Shown here: positions 48,701 to 58,614 of the stretch, piece after piece
How the letters are laid out: each line of letters begins with the position of its first letter
How positions within the stretch are numbered: position 1 is the stretch's first letter
Assembly (NCBI GenBank): GCA_911728435.2
Contig: OU452199.1
Span: forward strand, 39,133,253-39,197,252
Length of the DNA: 64,000 nt
Source: Apoderus coryli
Lineage: Eukaryota > Arthropoda > Insecta > Coleoptera > Attelabidae
Direction of reading: 5' to 3'
The notes under the pieces: model-generated
The model's input: only the letters and a program-made list of their open reading frames with translations
Told to the model about the DNA's origin: nothing
The model's database searches: none
Made by a program: the position numbers and the translations under genes

Positions 48701-49100
48701 AATATTTAAAGGCAATTTTGAATTATAGCAAATTTTAAATTGCGCCTTGAATCTAGGCAACTAAGCACTTTAAGGGTTCATGCCTCTATATTAAAATTCA
48801 TCAATATTCGAGAGCTTTCTGTAGAAGGTCGTTGTCTTGTCAAGCCAATATATAAACGCCCTGTGTATGACTGGATGGACTGTTACATGGTAAGTCCATG
48901 AGGATGAGAAATTCGTAAATTCACTGCCCAGAGTGCATAATGTGGCACGTTTAAAATACTCATTGTAATTAAGCAACCACGTGATCACCTATATATCTGA
49001 CTGGTTAGATTTTTCTTATTCTATTTCATCCATCGTTCGTCTCTCAGTGTTTTACAAATATTTTATTTTCAAGTAATATTAAAAATACAATAATATATAT
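45800..49100. other. Intronic stretch without recognised genes
   Basis: AT-rich. A 110-codon minus-strand frame at 46357-46689 has no recognisable family and no splice-flanked context. 48060-48240 is dense in ATATCGATAT repeats. 48290-48360 carries ACTTCCGGGATAACCGGA, a motif of the CAGGGTG MITE families. Confidence 0.45.
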
Positions 49101-49129
49101 ATAGTCTTCCTTCTATTTCCAAAATAGTA

Positions 49130-49765
49130 TATTAAGTATTGAGAACAGTAAGTGTAGTTTACCGATCGACGACAATGTTTGGCGACTGAGCGAAGCGAAG
49201 TCGCCAAAATTGGAGGAGATCGGTAAACTACTTACTGTTTGAGATGCTTATACTATTTTTTGTACGATCGAAATAGCTGAAATTGCAATTTTATTATTTT
49301 TAATAATTAATATTTTCAATTAAATACAAATTCAGGTTAGCTGAATACCCTCTACAAAGTTGCAGTTGAACGTTGTCATGGAACTAATTGTTATTGTTAT
49401 GATTGTTATCGTATTTTTTATGTCATGTATTTGTCAAAACTTATTTACATAAGTATTATTATTGAAAATGAGTGACTTTGAATGGCAATCTCTTGATGAA
49501 GCATGGAATGTTGGAATAGCCGCTATAATTCCAGAGAACGGTATGAAAATGCTTATAAAAGTTCATACCTAATGCCGTTTAATATACAATTTAAAAATCA
49601 AAATAATGACGTCAGAATAAATGCGCAATGATATACCGTCGTGAATTTACTTACCGTTCTCTGAACGGTAAGTGAATTACTTACCGTCGTGTTTGGGTTG
49701 TCAGCCAGTAAATGTCACTTACTGTCATAAAGACAGACACGGTAAACAATCAAAAAAGGTCGGTC
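49130..49765. repeat. Snap-back hairpin element and related AT-rich repeats
   Basis: 49144-49167 (AACAGTAAGTGTAGTTTACC...) pairs with 49218-49239, with an inner stem TGGCGACT (49180-49187)/AGTCGCCA (49199-49206) around GAGCGAAGCGA. Related TTACTTACCGT and ACGGTAAG words recur at 49645-49745. A similar long hairpin is at 57.1 kb. Confidence 0.55.
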
Positions 49766-49897
49766 GTACAAAAAATATATTAATTTACAACGTTCTATCC
49801 TATACCTACATTTATGTTACAAAACAACACAAACAAAATCATATCACATCGACGTAATCTTCGTCTTTTTTTATTTATTTATTTCCTTTTGTTTCAG

Positions 49898-50014
49898 TTT
49901 AATTTTGTCGGAAAGCTGCTGGGACCAAAAGGAAACTCATTGAAAAGGCTCCAGGAAGACACAATGTGCAAAATGGCAGTATTAGGTAGAGGATCAATGA
50001 AGGACAGACATAAG
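49898..50014 (+). CDS. qkr58E: KHDRBS/qkr58E-type RNA-binding protein, exon b (KH GXXG loop)
   Basis: 117 bases, exactly 39 codons, phase 0 at both ends; acceptor TTTGTTTCAG|TTT at 49897/49898 and donor AAG|GTAAGA at 50014/50015. It encodes [20 protein letters not shown] followed by [19 protein letters not shown]. This contains the KH-domain GXXG loop (GPKG, residues 9-12 of the exon), which contacts the RNA backbone, and the conserved GRGSMKDR strand. It joins exon a in phase (VRDHPK-FNFVGK) and exon c in phase (KDRHK-EEELRAS), as in Sam68/SLM proteins. No frame disruption, so the gene looks functional. Confidence 0.96.
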
Positions 50015-50289
50015 GTAAGAGAGAGAGAGCATAAGACACATTGTATTTTTCGATGAACAAAGACGTCTATAGCTAGTTTAGGAGTACTTAGGTGATTTTA
50101 AAGTTTAATACGAAACGAAACATGCCTTTTTAGAAAGTTTAACATGACGTGATTATTTTATTAATTATTTTTCATAATAAATAAACAACTCTTAAAATAA
50201 TAAGTCACCTCGTTATTGAATTATGGATTCTTGAAAATTATTTATATATTTTTTATTTATTTATTATAACACATGATTTGACTATTCTA

Positions 50290-50610
50290 CAAGGCGTCTC
50301 AAAACTAATTTTATATATGAGCCGCTCTCTGCGCATGCGCAACAACTCGGAGAGGTAGTCCGTATTCTGTGAGTGAGAATTTTACAAAAATGGATATAAT
50401 TTAAATGATGGTCCAATCCTATAGAGTTTAAAATCAGTATGTTCGTGAGGATCCTACGGCTTTCATTCGTAAGCGCACAAGTGCTTTAAATGTGCATAGA
50501 TCAGCATTGCAGCGAATTCTGCCAAGAGATCTTGAACTTCACCATTACAAAATCTAATTGGTGCAAGAATAAAGCGTCAGAATAGGCTCCAGCTCGTTAA
50601 CATAATGGGC
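50290..50610 (+). pseudogene. IS630/Tc1-mariner (DUF4817-type) transposase N-terminal remnant
   Basis: After a CAAGGCGTCTCAAAAC segment that looks like a decayed CAGGGTG terminus, plus-strand frames read AFIRKRTSALNVHRSALQRI followed by LPRDLELHHYKI. This is the second helix-turn-helix of DUF4817-type transposases (RSxRRxxxxLxxSxxSLxRIL, then a short YKIQL-type motif). A stop follows directly. Catalytic domain absent. Confidence 0.6.
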
Positions 50611-52060
50611 TACATTATTACTTGTATCAAAGATTAATCTACACAATAGATAGTCAGCGTATATGGGAAATAAAACAAAAATTTAAACTGTCTCGACACG
50701 AGCTACATCTATTAGAAAAACATGCAACCATGGAAATTGTAGATGGCGTTATATGTATTGTGTTGAAATAAAATAATCATATGGGCAATGTTAGACAAGG
50801 ACGAGTATACTTTCCCCTACGAGGTGGGAGTTTGTTTTTATATTATAGGTATCATATATGTACTACTGTGCAGCAGTGTTTTTTGTTTAAAATTATATGG
50901 TATACGTATACCTATCTACGCAAAGATTAATGTGTATGGACGAAAATAAAAGAAATTACTATAATAGTATAAATATACAGGGCTGGTTTATTAAATGTTT
51001 TAGACAATAATTTTAAATGACTAAAATAATATTATTTTAGTCATTTAATTTTAAATTTCGGATATAAGGATGCATCAAAAAGTTATATTTAAATTAACGA
51101 AATTTGGCGTTATAGATAGGACTTCCGGTTATTACCTGATTCAGTTTTAAGGATCAAACTCAAACAGCAGATTCAACTTGTCGTTAACATTATGAAAAAA
51201 TAAATCTCAGAGGCGGGTAAATTAAAGGGGCATACAGGCGTGAAATGCTACCCTAACTTTTTTATGCACATTTTTTGCGTGTGTTTCAATTCGGAGATGT
51301 AAAATCTAACAAATTATATACGTAATAAATGTATCCTTCTGTGATATTGATAGAAAGTCATCGTTATCGCGTAATATCGATTTTAAGAAATGTTAATATT
51401 AAAAAGGCTGTGCTTTTTACAAGTTGCTGAAGTAAATAAGGTTTGAAATTTCCAGCATGACAATAATTATTTAAAAAAATACGGTTTCGAAATGCAGGAT
51501 GTAAAAAATTAGAATTTTTAATCTGTTTTTAATGAAAATTTAAATCTATTGAGAAATATGGTTCAGGGTTTTTGTGAAATGTATTTTACTCCAAAGATTC
51601 TACTCATCGATTATAACCGAATTAATTTACTCAAAAATATTTATACTAGTAAAATAACACAATTATCACAATTAGGTTCAAATTCTGCAACGCCGAATTG
51701 AAAAAAAACTTACAGTCTCCCTAATATTGGTTTTTGTGCAATGATCATAAAACTTTAAAAAACTAACGATTTATGTAGATTGTGTTGTTAACACGTTTCG
51801 TAAAAAGCTTTAAAAACCCACCAACAGGGTGTTAAAAGTATCACGACAATAACTTTTTTCATGTTTTAACAAGTACAATCGTCTGCTTCAGATTGATCCT
51901 TAAAAACTGAATAACAGTTTCTCTATATAAAAAAATAAAACTCGTAAATATCATCCCTAAACATTTAATTTGATTACAATTACATAACACCATATTTGAA
52001 AGTAATTAAAAAAAAAACAGCATTACCTAGTTTGACAGATTTGCAAATTGCAAATCAAAG
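50611..52060. other. Intronic stretch without recognised genes
   Basis: AT-rich, shadow ORFs only. An isolated AACAGGGTG lies near 51824. Confidence 0.4.
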
Positions 52061-52071
52061 TATCTATGTAT

Positions 52072-52360
52072 ACAGGGTGTTGCATAAGTACTTGTACAAA
52101 CTTTAAAGGGTGATTCTTTGACTAATTTTAAGATACAAATTTCATATGTACATGGGTCCGCTACGGCTTGGTTTTCGAGATACAGGTAGTTCAAAAAGAA
52201 TATTATATTTAGGATTATATGCTTGTTCAATAGCATCGCAATTTGGTGCAATTCGGGATACAGGTGTATTGATGACACCAGAGCTGTCAAAAGAACTAAT
52301 AAAAAATACGAAAAATAACAAAATACAAATATCATTCAAAAGACAACAATGCACATAATA
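52072..52360 (+). mobile_element. CAGGGTGTTGCATAAG MITE
   Basis: Starts CAGGGTGTTGCATAAGTAC, then AAACTTTAAAGGGTGATT, TGGGTCCGCTACGG and a second GAGATACAGGTAGTTC boundary near 52180. These words are typical of short arthropod repeats ending in CAGGGTG. Overlapping opposite-strand ORFs are not genes. Confidence 0.5.
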
Positions 52361-53395
52361 GTCGGTACCAAGCCAAATAGGTAGTAGGTAAATATAGATT
52401 TATTTTGTTTCGGGCTTGGGCTTGGCACCGACTTATTGTAATCAAAACTACCCACCAAACGGATACATTTAATTTTACGCAGATGCTCAAAATGTTAACT
52501 TTCTTTCATTAATAGAGACCTGTGAAGTGAGCTTACCTCTTACGCCCACGTATTAAGTACTAAGTTTCAGTTATCAGTTATAATTTTTTATTTTCCAAGA
52601 AAGCGAAACGAGATATTTAAAACGGCATTGCGCCGCCCTCATGTATACCTCCGGGGGCGGCATCGAAAATCGCTACACGTCACAAACTTGTAAATGCTTA
52701 GAACTACCCCTATATCAAATTTCTATTTTCTATCTTTTTTGTTTCATACCCAAAGCCCTATTCCTACCGAACTTATTATTTACCCGAAGAAACATTAAAA
52801 AGAAGTAAAATTTAAGTACCTAAACCGATAAAGTGGAACTTATACCTGATGAAGAGACAGACTATTATAATAGGTATACCTAATATAATATAGGTAGCAC
52901 TGAAAATTTTTTTATTATAGGTATTATAAGATCTACAACAATCTTGTTACATCTTTGCCACATTGTCTACGTGAAATATTTAGTCAAAAGTATGTTTCTA
53001 TCTAAAAGCTTTTCATTTAACGATTGTTCGCCACTGATCATGGGACTGGTCTAGTCTTGAAACATGTATGACATGGATTAAATATTATTATATTAAATTA
53101 ATTCATCATAGAGATTAGGCTTTTATTTCAATACTGTACTTGTAATAAATCACCCTGTGTGTTTCTTTTACCGACGAATTGGCAACGGCACGACACACAC
53201 CACATTCGCTTGCTTTTTTTTCTACCCTCCCTACGTATCCCCTCCAGATTAATATCTACAGAATTTCATCAATCTCTCTCTCTGACAATACAGCATTGCC
53301 GGTGCATATTGTTACAAATCTAAATAATTGTTATACGTTGCGTTTTGTTTTTGATATTAATAAACTACAAAACGGTTTCTGGCTGTGACAATACT
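52361..53395. other. Intronic stretch without recognised genes
   Basis: AT-rich. The 69-codon frame at 53179 has no recognisable family. CACCCTGTG at about 53151 is another inverted CAGGGTG terminus. Confidence 0.4.
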
Positions 53396-53399
53396 GCTC

Positions 53400-53771
53400 T
53401 ATGCTTTACACGCTAGTCTACGCCACGTAGTGGCAGGCATACTTAGAGATGTTCTGATTTTAATGCATTGGGCTGACTATCTATTGTGTAGATTAATCTT
53501 TGCTTGTATTAATAATAGATTTTTCACTGTTCGTTTAAAAAATCATATTAACTACATCAATTTATATATATATTGTATATCTGAGAAGGTTTTTCAATTT
53601 ACTTGCTCATATCTGCTCCTGAGACATCAGTCCGTCAAAATAGGGAGCACATTTTTGGATCAGTTTGTTGCCACTTCTGGTGTACCGTGTTATCTCAGTG
53701 GACAAGATAGGTATATGTATGATATGATTATCACTATAATTCTATTATTTTTATTATTTCCAATAAACTAA
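53400..53771 (+). pseudogene. Possible LINE reverse transcriptase scrap
   Basis: The frame contains SYLLLRHQSVKIGSTFLDQF directly followed by VATSGVPC. This matches the linker between RT motif A and the SGVPQG motif in Jockey-type LINEs (SYLxxRxQxVKIxxxxxxxFxxTSGVPQG). The sequence before it has no similarity and the PQGS block itself is lost. Tentative. Confidence 0.4.
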
Positions 53772-53814
53772 CGTACCAATCTCAGTACTATTAAAAATTA
53801 GAAATAAAAAAAAA

Positions 53815-53881
53815 GTTAGCTGAGGTGGGATTCGACCCCAGGACCTTCCGCATGCAAAGCACACGCTCTATCAATAACCCC
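53815..53881 (-). tRNA. tRNA-Ala(TGC)-like sequence, probably a pseudogene or SINE head
   Basis: The minus strand reads GATAGAGCGTGTGC, TTTGCATGCGGAAGGTCC and GGGGTCGAATCCCA. This resembles a tRNA-Ala with a TGC anticodon in a CTTTGCA loop, an AGGTC variable region and a TCGAAT T-loop. The D-arm is shortened (the usual GCTCAGNTGG is missing), the anticodon stem has mismatches and the acceptor ends do not pair well. It is probably not a working tRNA. Confidence 0.5.
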
Positions 53882-54029
53882 AAAAACCCTTATGAAATTA
53901 CTTTATTATATTCTATTAGAGTTATGGTTCCAAAAACCTAACTAAAGAATATTTGAAATGCAATTTTCTCGAGAATTATGAAGGGAAATATCAGAAGTAG
54001 CTTATCGCTGTATAGCAGATAAAAATTGC

Positions 54030-54290
54030 TTTCGAAATATGAAGGTTGTTGAAGAAGAAAGGTGTCTTGCTCCTGCACGAGAATCCTCCGGTACACAACA
54101 GATGTGTGCCCTGGTTGCCTTGTACACCCACCAGATCTGGCCTCGAGCGATAATTATTTGTTCCCAAAAATTAAAATAAAAGAACCGTATGGAAAGAAAC
54201 TTTACTAAGGATGTAAAACTGAAGTAATTCTTGGTGAAAAATTCAATATCCTCTTATGAAGGCATATTACAATAACTCCATCAAAAACTC
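54030..54290 (+). pseudogene. Mariner-type transposase fragment
   Basis: Frames read GVLLLHENPPVHN (second catalytic region, usually HDNAPVH) and, after a shift, PPDLASSDNYLFPKIKIKEP then YGKK, the SPDLAPSDYYLFP block with the third catalytic aspartate. The tail fades by about 54290. Different mariner lineage from the 16-kb fragment, judging by LLLHENPPVH versus RIALHQDN. Confidence 0.7.
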
Positions 54291-55009
54291 CCCCTCGGCA
54301 TATACGAATGTTAATAGGATTTACGTTCAATTTTGTAATACATGCTCCAAAAAATACAATTTCCCTTTTATTGTGTCATCATGGCATTCCCCAAATATGT
54401 AATGTTTCTCATTAATTTTAACATGCATGTGTGCTATTTTATACTTTTTTCATACTGCCACATTTTTTGCGTGAAAGAAACATGAAAGAGGGGATTCAAG
54501 GAGAAAAAGAAAATTACCGGACTTGCTTTGAAAGAAAAAAAACGTACGCATTATACCTGATATAGTTATAATATTTTTTTGAGGGTAGGTATGTAATTTC
54601 GCAAAGGGGTTATTTTTCCATAAAAAATATAATTAAAGTTTACTTCTTTGAACGCAAAATTCAATTTCTTTGATTTGTGACATGGTCCATAGGATTCGTG
54701 ATATGTGCAGGAAAATTTTATTTTTGCTTAACATATTTGTTAATAATAATCCACAGTGACTCTACAGGATGTTCGGAAATTAGCCTGCCATAGTTTACCA
54801 AGGAGAAAAGGGTACACAAAAAAATTGACATGGCGTCGAAAGGGACAGTTTTGTAAACAGGTATTCCTAAATTTTTCGAGAAAAGAGAAAATTGAGATTT
54901 GACATTTACGGAGGCAAGAAAATTTGATATTCTTCATCATAAGCGTCTCAGCATCAAGAGGTTAAAAGTACCACAAAAAAAATTTGTGCGTTGTTTTCAC
55001 GATTTATTT

Positions 55010-55160
55010 AAAAAATATGAAACTTAAGGTCTTCTACGAAAAAAAGGACAGGCAAACAAACAATCTTTGTAGGATTATTCTTCATCAAGACAATGCTAGT
55101 GCTCCTTACTACGCATCTCGTCAAACCATAGACTACTTGACATGTTATTATTGTTAGGGT
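55010..55160 (+). pseudogene. Transposase fragment (IS630/Tc1-mariner superfamily)
   Basis: A plus-strand frame reads RIILHQDNASAPYYASRQT, the second catalytic aspartate block (HQDNASAHxxxxxRQ). It ends where a minus-strand LINE tail begins (about 55150). A matching C-terminal block is at 55.54 kb, so the LINE tail may have inserted into one transposon. Confidence 0.6.
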
Positions 55161-55505
55161 TCTGAGAAGATGTATTGAAGAATTCAAATTCTTTATTTGC
55201 CATAGAATGTAATACATTACATTGTCGGCTCGTCAAAATAACATTAAAAATCAAACAGAATAACAGTTACATATTACAAGTATCACAGCGACAAAACAAT
55301 CAATAATTTAAAAATTCGTCAACTGAATAAAAACCTTCACGAATAAAAAAGTCTTTCAGTTCCAGCTTGAATTTATTTATTTCATGTCAGCGAACCTACC
55401 AATTCTCAGAATTTTGTTAAAATATTTGATGCCTTTATAGTTCGGGTTTTTCTGACCCTTCGCTAGTCTAAGCTATCCTTAATTCTAGTATTATAATTGT
55501 GTATA
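55150..55505 (-). mobile_element. LINE 3' end, minus strand, inserted in a transposase relic
   Basis: On the minus strand, sequence resembling the LINE C-terminus (FNKILRIGRF, then a KTFLFVKVFIQLTNF-like stretch) runs into a 3' UTR ending CTATGGCAAATAAAGAATT, a common ending of animal LINEs. Transposase-like sequence lies on both sides (55.0-55.15 and 55.53-55.76 kb). Confidence 0.55.
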
Positions 55506-55529
55506 TTTTTTTTATATGGATTGCAAGAG

Positions 55530-55760
55530 GAAATAATTGACCTCCACGATCACCAGATCTCAACAACTTCTTTCTTTGGAGAACGTTGGAAGAAATTGTG
55601 TATTCCTCGCCAGTGACGCATCGAGAAGAATGTGGAATCGCATTAGGGATAAATCCACAACCATTAGAAACAATGAGCAGTTATGGGAGAGAGTCAATTT
55701 TAATTTTTGATGATCAATTTATGACTAAGAGAAAACGGTGATCATTTCGAACAATAATCC
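55530..55760 (+). pseudogene. IS630/Tc1-mariner (DUF4817-type) transposase C-terminal remnant
   Basis: Frames read PPRSPDLNNFFLWRTLEEIV then YSSPVTHREE, the PPRSPDLTPLDFFLWGxLKxxVY block with the third catalytic residue changed (LNN for LxxxD). The tail has GINPQPLETMSS. Probably the 3' part of the relic interrupted at 55.15 kb. Confidence 0.6.
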
Positions 55761-57080
55761 CTGTTTTTCTGGCATCACTTGCACCCTTATGATCTGCCGA
55801 AAGCATTTCTAGAAGCAATCCCCACCCTATGACGTAAAGAATATGCGTAATAAAACAAACCCCGTCTTTTACACCGGTACGCGTGTACTAGGGTTAAGGC
55901 CTATAACTTCTAAAGGGTAACTCAACTTCGTATAGAAGTTGGCACCATAATTTGATGAATTCCCCTGTATAGATATTTAGCATGATAATCTAGATTTCTC
56001 GTAACATTTTTCACCTGATATTTTATTAAAAGTGTAAAAATGACGCTCTCGTAAACCTCTTGAGTAAAGCCATCATCAAAAAAGCAAAAAAAAAGATTAC
56101 TTTAAAAATAATACGCAATGCAAATAACCTAGAAAAACGTTCTTTTAAACCTTGTGTGCATAATGGTCTCATACTATGAAAATGGAGCGCAAGCGGGTTA
56201 GAAAAAGAGCCGGTGGAAAAGCGATGGAAAAACCACCAGAGCCATTTAAAAAAATTGCATATAAAAACTGAGCAAACCTTCCTTTTCACCTTTTGAGATA
56301 TACAGATATACCTACATGTTGGCGGCTCCTCTTTGCGCCAATTGAATCACGGAATATGCATGTATAGAAAGGAGCTCTAACGGTAAAAAATAGACGGGCT
56401 TTCCGTTTTACATGTGGGTACAATATGCTGAAGCTAGGGTACATATGTTTTATGAAGGTCGCTTTCTTTTATACATAAACTTTTTAGAACTAAGTCTTTG
56501 ATGTAGCTGTGCAAATAGAATATGTTAGATGTCTTACATAATATTTCCGAAAAACGTTGAGAAACAACAAATTGGAATCAAAATACTGCAGTTAATGTTA
56601 TGGAATTGAGGAGTCTCTGGATAATGATAATGAACTTTCCGGGATAATTAACGACCAATGACTGCAAACGAACGGTGTTTTTGAACTTACTAACCTTCTT
56701 TTTTTTTTGGAATCCAGCGGGAGGACGTCATTTTAGCATTCCGTCCGTCCGGGTTTGCTGATTCTCATCAGCGATGCCGGACAGTCTCGGTTCCTAGCGA
56801 GCTATCTTTACGCAGGAAGCTCCTATATACGTGATTAGTAAATTGCACTCATACTTTCATACATGTACAAACAAAATGTATGCTGGCTTTTCAACCCTAA
56901 ATATTTCCCTCAGAGTCTCACACAGAAAAGGATAGTTTGTCGGAGATACCAAAAAAAAAATTGTTGAAATCTTCGATCGATGGAACCAACTAATTGGTTA
57001 ATATTACTGAGTTTAGGCATAATATATTGTTGGTTGTATGAACAAATGTCTTTTCAGTAGTAATACCACTAGGGTCTTGT
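55761..57080. other. Intronic stretch without recognised genes
   Basis: AT-rich except for 56700-56830, which has CGTCCGTCCGGG and a GCCGGACAG-type stretch of unknown origin. Shadow ORFs only. Confidence 0.4.
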
Positions 57081-57094
57081 TAATACCGAGATAA

Positions 57095-57190
57095 TTTAGA
57101 GAATGCCGAAAGCGTGTTGCTTGATAATAGCCCAAGGCCGCAGGCCGAGGGCTATTATCCTTGAGCAACTCGCTTGAAGGATTCTCTATG
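57095..57190. repeat. Long snap-back hairpin
   Basis: GATAATAGCCC (57123-57133) pairs with GGGCTATTATC (57149-57159), extended outward by GCGTGTTGCTT / GAGCAACTCGC and AGAGAAT / ATTCTCT. The loop is AAGGCCGCAGGCCGA. Same style as the hairpin at 49.14 kb. Confidence 0.6.
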
Positions 57191-57566
57191 AAAAAATTTT
57201 GAGTATTTATCAAGGCCCGTAGAGTATTCGATAAGATAATTTTTTACTTTGTAGCTATCAAAAATTTGATTCTCAACCTGACGTTTAATAAATTTCAATA
57301 CAAAATTTATTAGTTTTAATCAAACAAATAGTATTCATTTTTATTTAAAACTGCAGTTGTGAAAAGTACAATTGGTAAATGTTAAATTGGAAGAAGAGTT
57401 TGCTGAAGTTGACGGATTGTTAATTTCCACTGTTGAAGAAATTCCTCGCATGGTGTTGATTATTTCACCATGCCGTTCTTGGCAAATATTCAAGTACGGG
57501 TTGATTGAATTAGAGCTGCTATGTCCTGTTATTTTTATTAATTGCTGTTCAGGAATTCCTTTATTT

Positions 57567-58159
57567 AGATGTAAAAGGATTTGTTTGGCGACATCTAGTT
57601 TTCGTTGGTAGTACGCCGAGTGAACAACAGTTCCTATATCGGCTGCCTGGGAGGTCACTGACCCCATAAAGCAACTACCAACACATAGACGCGCCGATAC
57701 TCCCTTAAGCGGGATCGCCTATATTTGGAATGGGCTTGTTTAACAAAATAAGATTTATATTCCGAGAGTTTGTCTGTCAACCACCATACCTTCACCAGAC
57801 GGCCGTTTCGTTGATCCACGACTCATCAGTGGTGATCGGTCAGTAGTTGACAGTCAAACTCTCGTAAATACTGAGGTATATACCCCACACGGTACAGAGA
57901 TGTAAAAGGATGTGTTTGGCGACATCTAGTTTTAGTTGGTAGTACGCCGAGTGAACAACAGTTCCTATATCGGCTGCCTGGGAGGTCACTGACCCCATAA
58001 AGCAACTACCAACACATAGACGCGCCGATACTCCCTTAAGCGGGATCGCCTATATTTGGAATGGGCTTGTTTAACAAAACAAGACTTATATTCCGAGAGT
58101 TTGTCTGTCAACCACCATACCTTCACCAGACGGCCGTTTCGTCGATCCACGACTCATCA
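57567..58159 (-). mobile_element. Retrozyme-like tandem insertion (331-bp unit) carrying hammerhead ribozymes
   Basis: 57567-57828 and 57898-58159 are direct copies (262 bases, about five differences by eye) with a 331-base period and a 69-base stretch between them. The insert interrupts the Crypton gene. Each copy has a hammerhead motif on the minus strand at its high-coordinate end; the full fold is present only where the 69-base stretch supplies the upstream strand. Direct tandem units of a few hundred bases with type I hammerheads are the layout of animal retrozymes and some Penelope termini (family knowledge). On the minus strand the insert begins inside a hammerhead core, as a truncated copy of a multimeric RNA would. 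Confidence 0.7.
57763..57864 (-). ncRNA. Type I hammerhead ribozyme, complete fold
   Basis: Minus strand, 5' to 3'. Helix I 5' strand: CGAGAGTTTG (57864-57855), CTGTCAAC, ACC, ATCACCA (57836-57830). Core CTGATGA (57829-57823). Helix II GTCG-TGGAT-CAAC (57822-57810; one C-A mismatch). Core GAAA (57809-57806), then the palindromic helix III ACGGCCGT and the cleavage triplet GTC ending at 57798. Helix I 3' strand: TGGTGA, GGT, GTTGACAG, CAAACTCTCG (to 57763). Cleavage is predicted between 57798 and 57797. All invariant core bases (CUGANGA, GAAA, NUH) are present. Activity is inferred from structure. Confidence 0.82.
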
Positions 58160-58160
58160 T
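58122..58160 (-). ncRNA. Truncated second hammerhead copy
   Basis: The duplicate of the ribozyme 331 bases away. Helix II is perfect here (GTCG-TGGAT-CGAC), followed by GAAACGGCCGTC. The upstream strand of helix I and the first C of the CTGATGA core are lost at the insertion junction (it reads ATGATGA). Predicted inactive. Confidence 0.7.
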
Positions 58161-58614
58161 CATCATCCCATAATCCAATGATTCTAGCCAAATCACTTGA
58201 ACTCAAATTTGATGAACTGCATTTTCGTTTGTTTAGATCCTGCTGTAATCTTTTACTTTTTGCATTTCTTGCATCTCGCGAATTTTTGAATATCACACTG
58301 GTAAACGGGTCGAATACAATTTTGAAGTCATTGAAGTATTTTTCCTGGAGTAGCCTACTCGTAGTATTCCAAATTGTTTTTACAGTTGCTTCTTTATATT
58401 CAGTTCCGTCAGCTTTTCTCATATTTACCGCATAATCTTTCAATATATTAGCCAAATTATGCAAACTCGTTTCAGCATTCAGTTCGTATTCTCTGGTCGC
58501 ACAAAACTCGATAAATATTTTCCATACATATTTTTTTGATTGTATTTTTTGGTATATTATTAGATATAATATCATTAATTGCATCGTTAGATGCAATACC
58601 AAATCTTTACACAC

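Larger units (their letters stand above)
16924..49897 (+). other. KHDRBS-type gene intron, about 33 kb, packed with transposons
   Basis: GTACGT donor at 16924 and TTCCTTTTGTTTCAG acceptor ending at 49897, phase 0. Nearly everything recognisable inside is mobile DNA, described individually. Most of it lies on either strand without regard to the gene. No additional KHDRBS exon was recognised in it. Confidence 0.8.
57341..58614 (-). pseudogene. Crypton-type tyrosine recombinase (DUF3504-like), disrupted
   Basis: The N-terminal part (58614 to about 58160) reads WKIFIEFCATREYELN, LANILKDYAVNMRKADG, EYKEATVKTIWNTTSRLLQ, SRDARNAKSKRLQQDL and LARIIGLWDDDD. This is the core-binding-domain layout of Crypton/ZMYM2-type tyrosine recombinases. 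The C-terminal part (about 57600 to 57341) reads LNKGIPEQQLIKITGHSSSN then SINPYLNICQERHGEIINTM. TGHSS and the following Y are the conserved C-terminal catalytic block, where Y is the DNA-attacking residue. The central catalytic region (Arg, His-x-x-Arg) is missing and replaced by the 593-bp tandem insertion. It ends with a low-complexity N/S/T tail and NCTFHNCSFK. Cryptons move by recombination of circular DNA; this one is dead. Confidence 0.72.

Noticed and set aside
52027..52358. Three overlapping 70-102 codon frames on both strands
   Set aside because: They overlap each other within a CAGGGTG-ended repeat and have no family similarity.
53179..53388. 69-codon plus-strand frame
   Set aside because: Low-complexity, no domain, no splice context within the KHDRBS-type intron.
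58061..58435. 124-codon plus-strand frame
   Set aside because: It is the shadow of the Crypton recombinase and the ribozyme-bearing repeat on the opposite strand.
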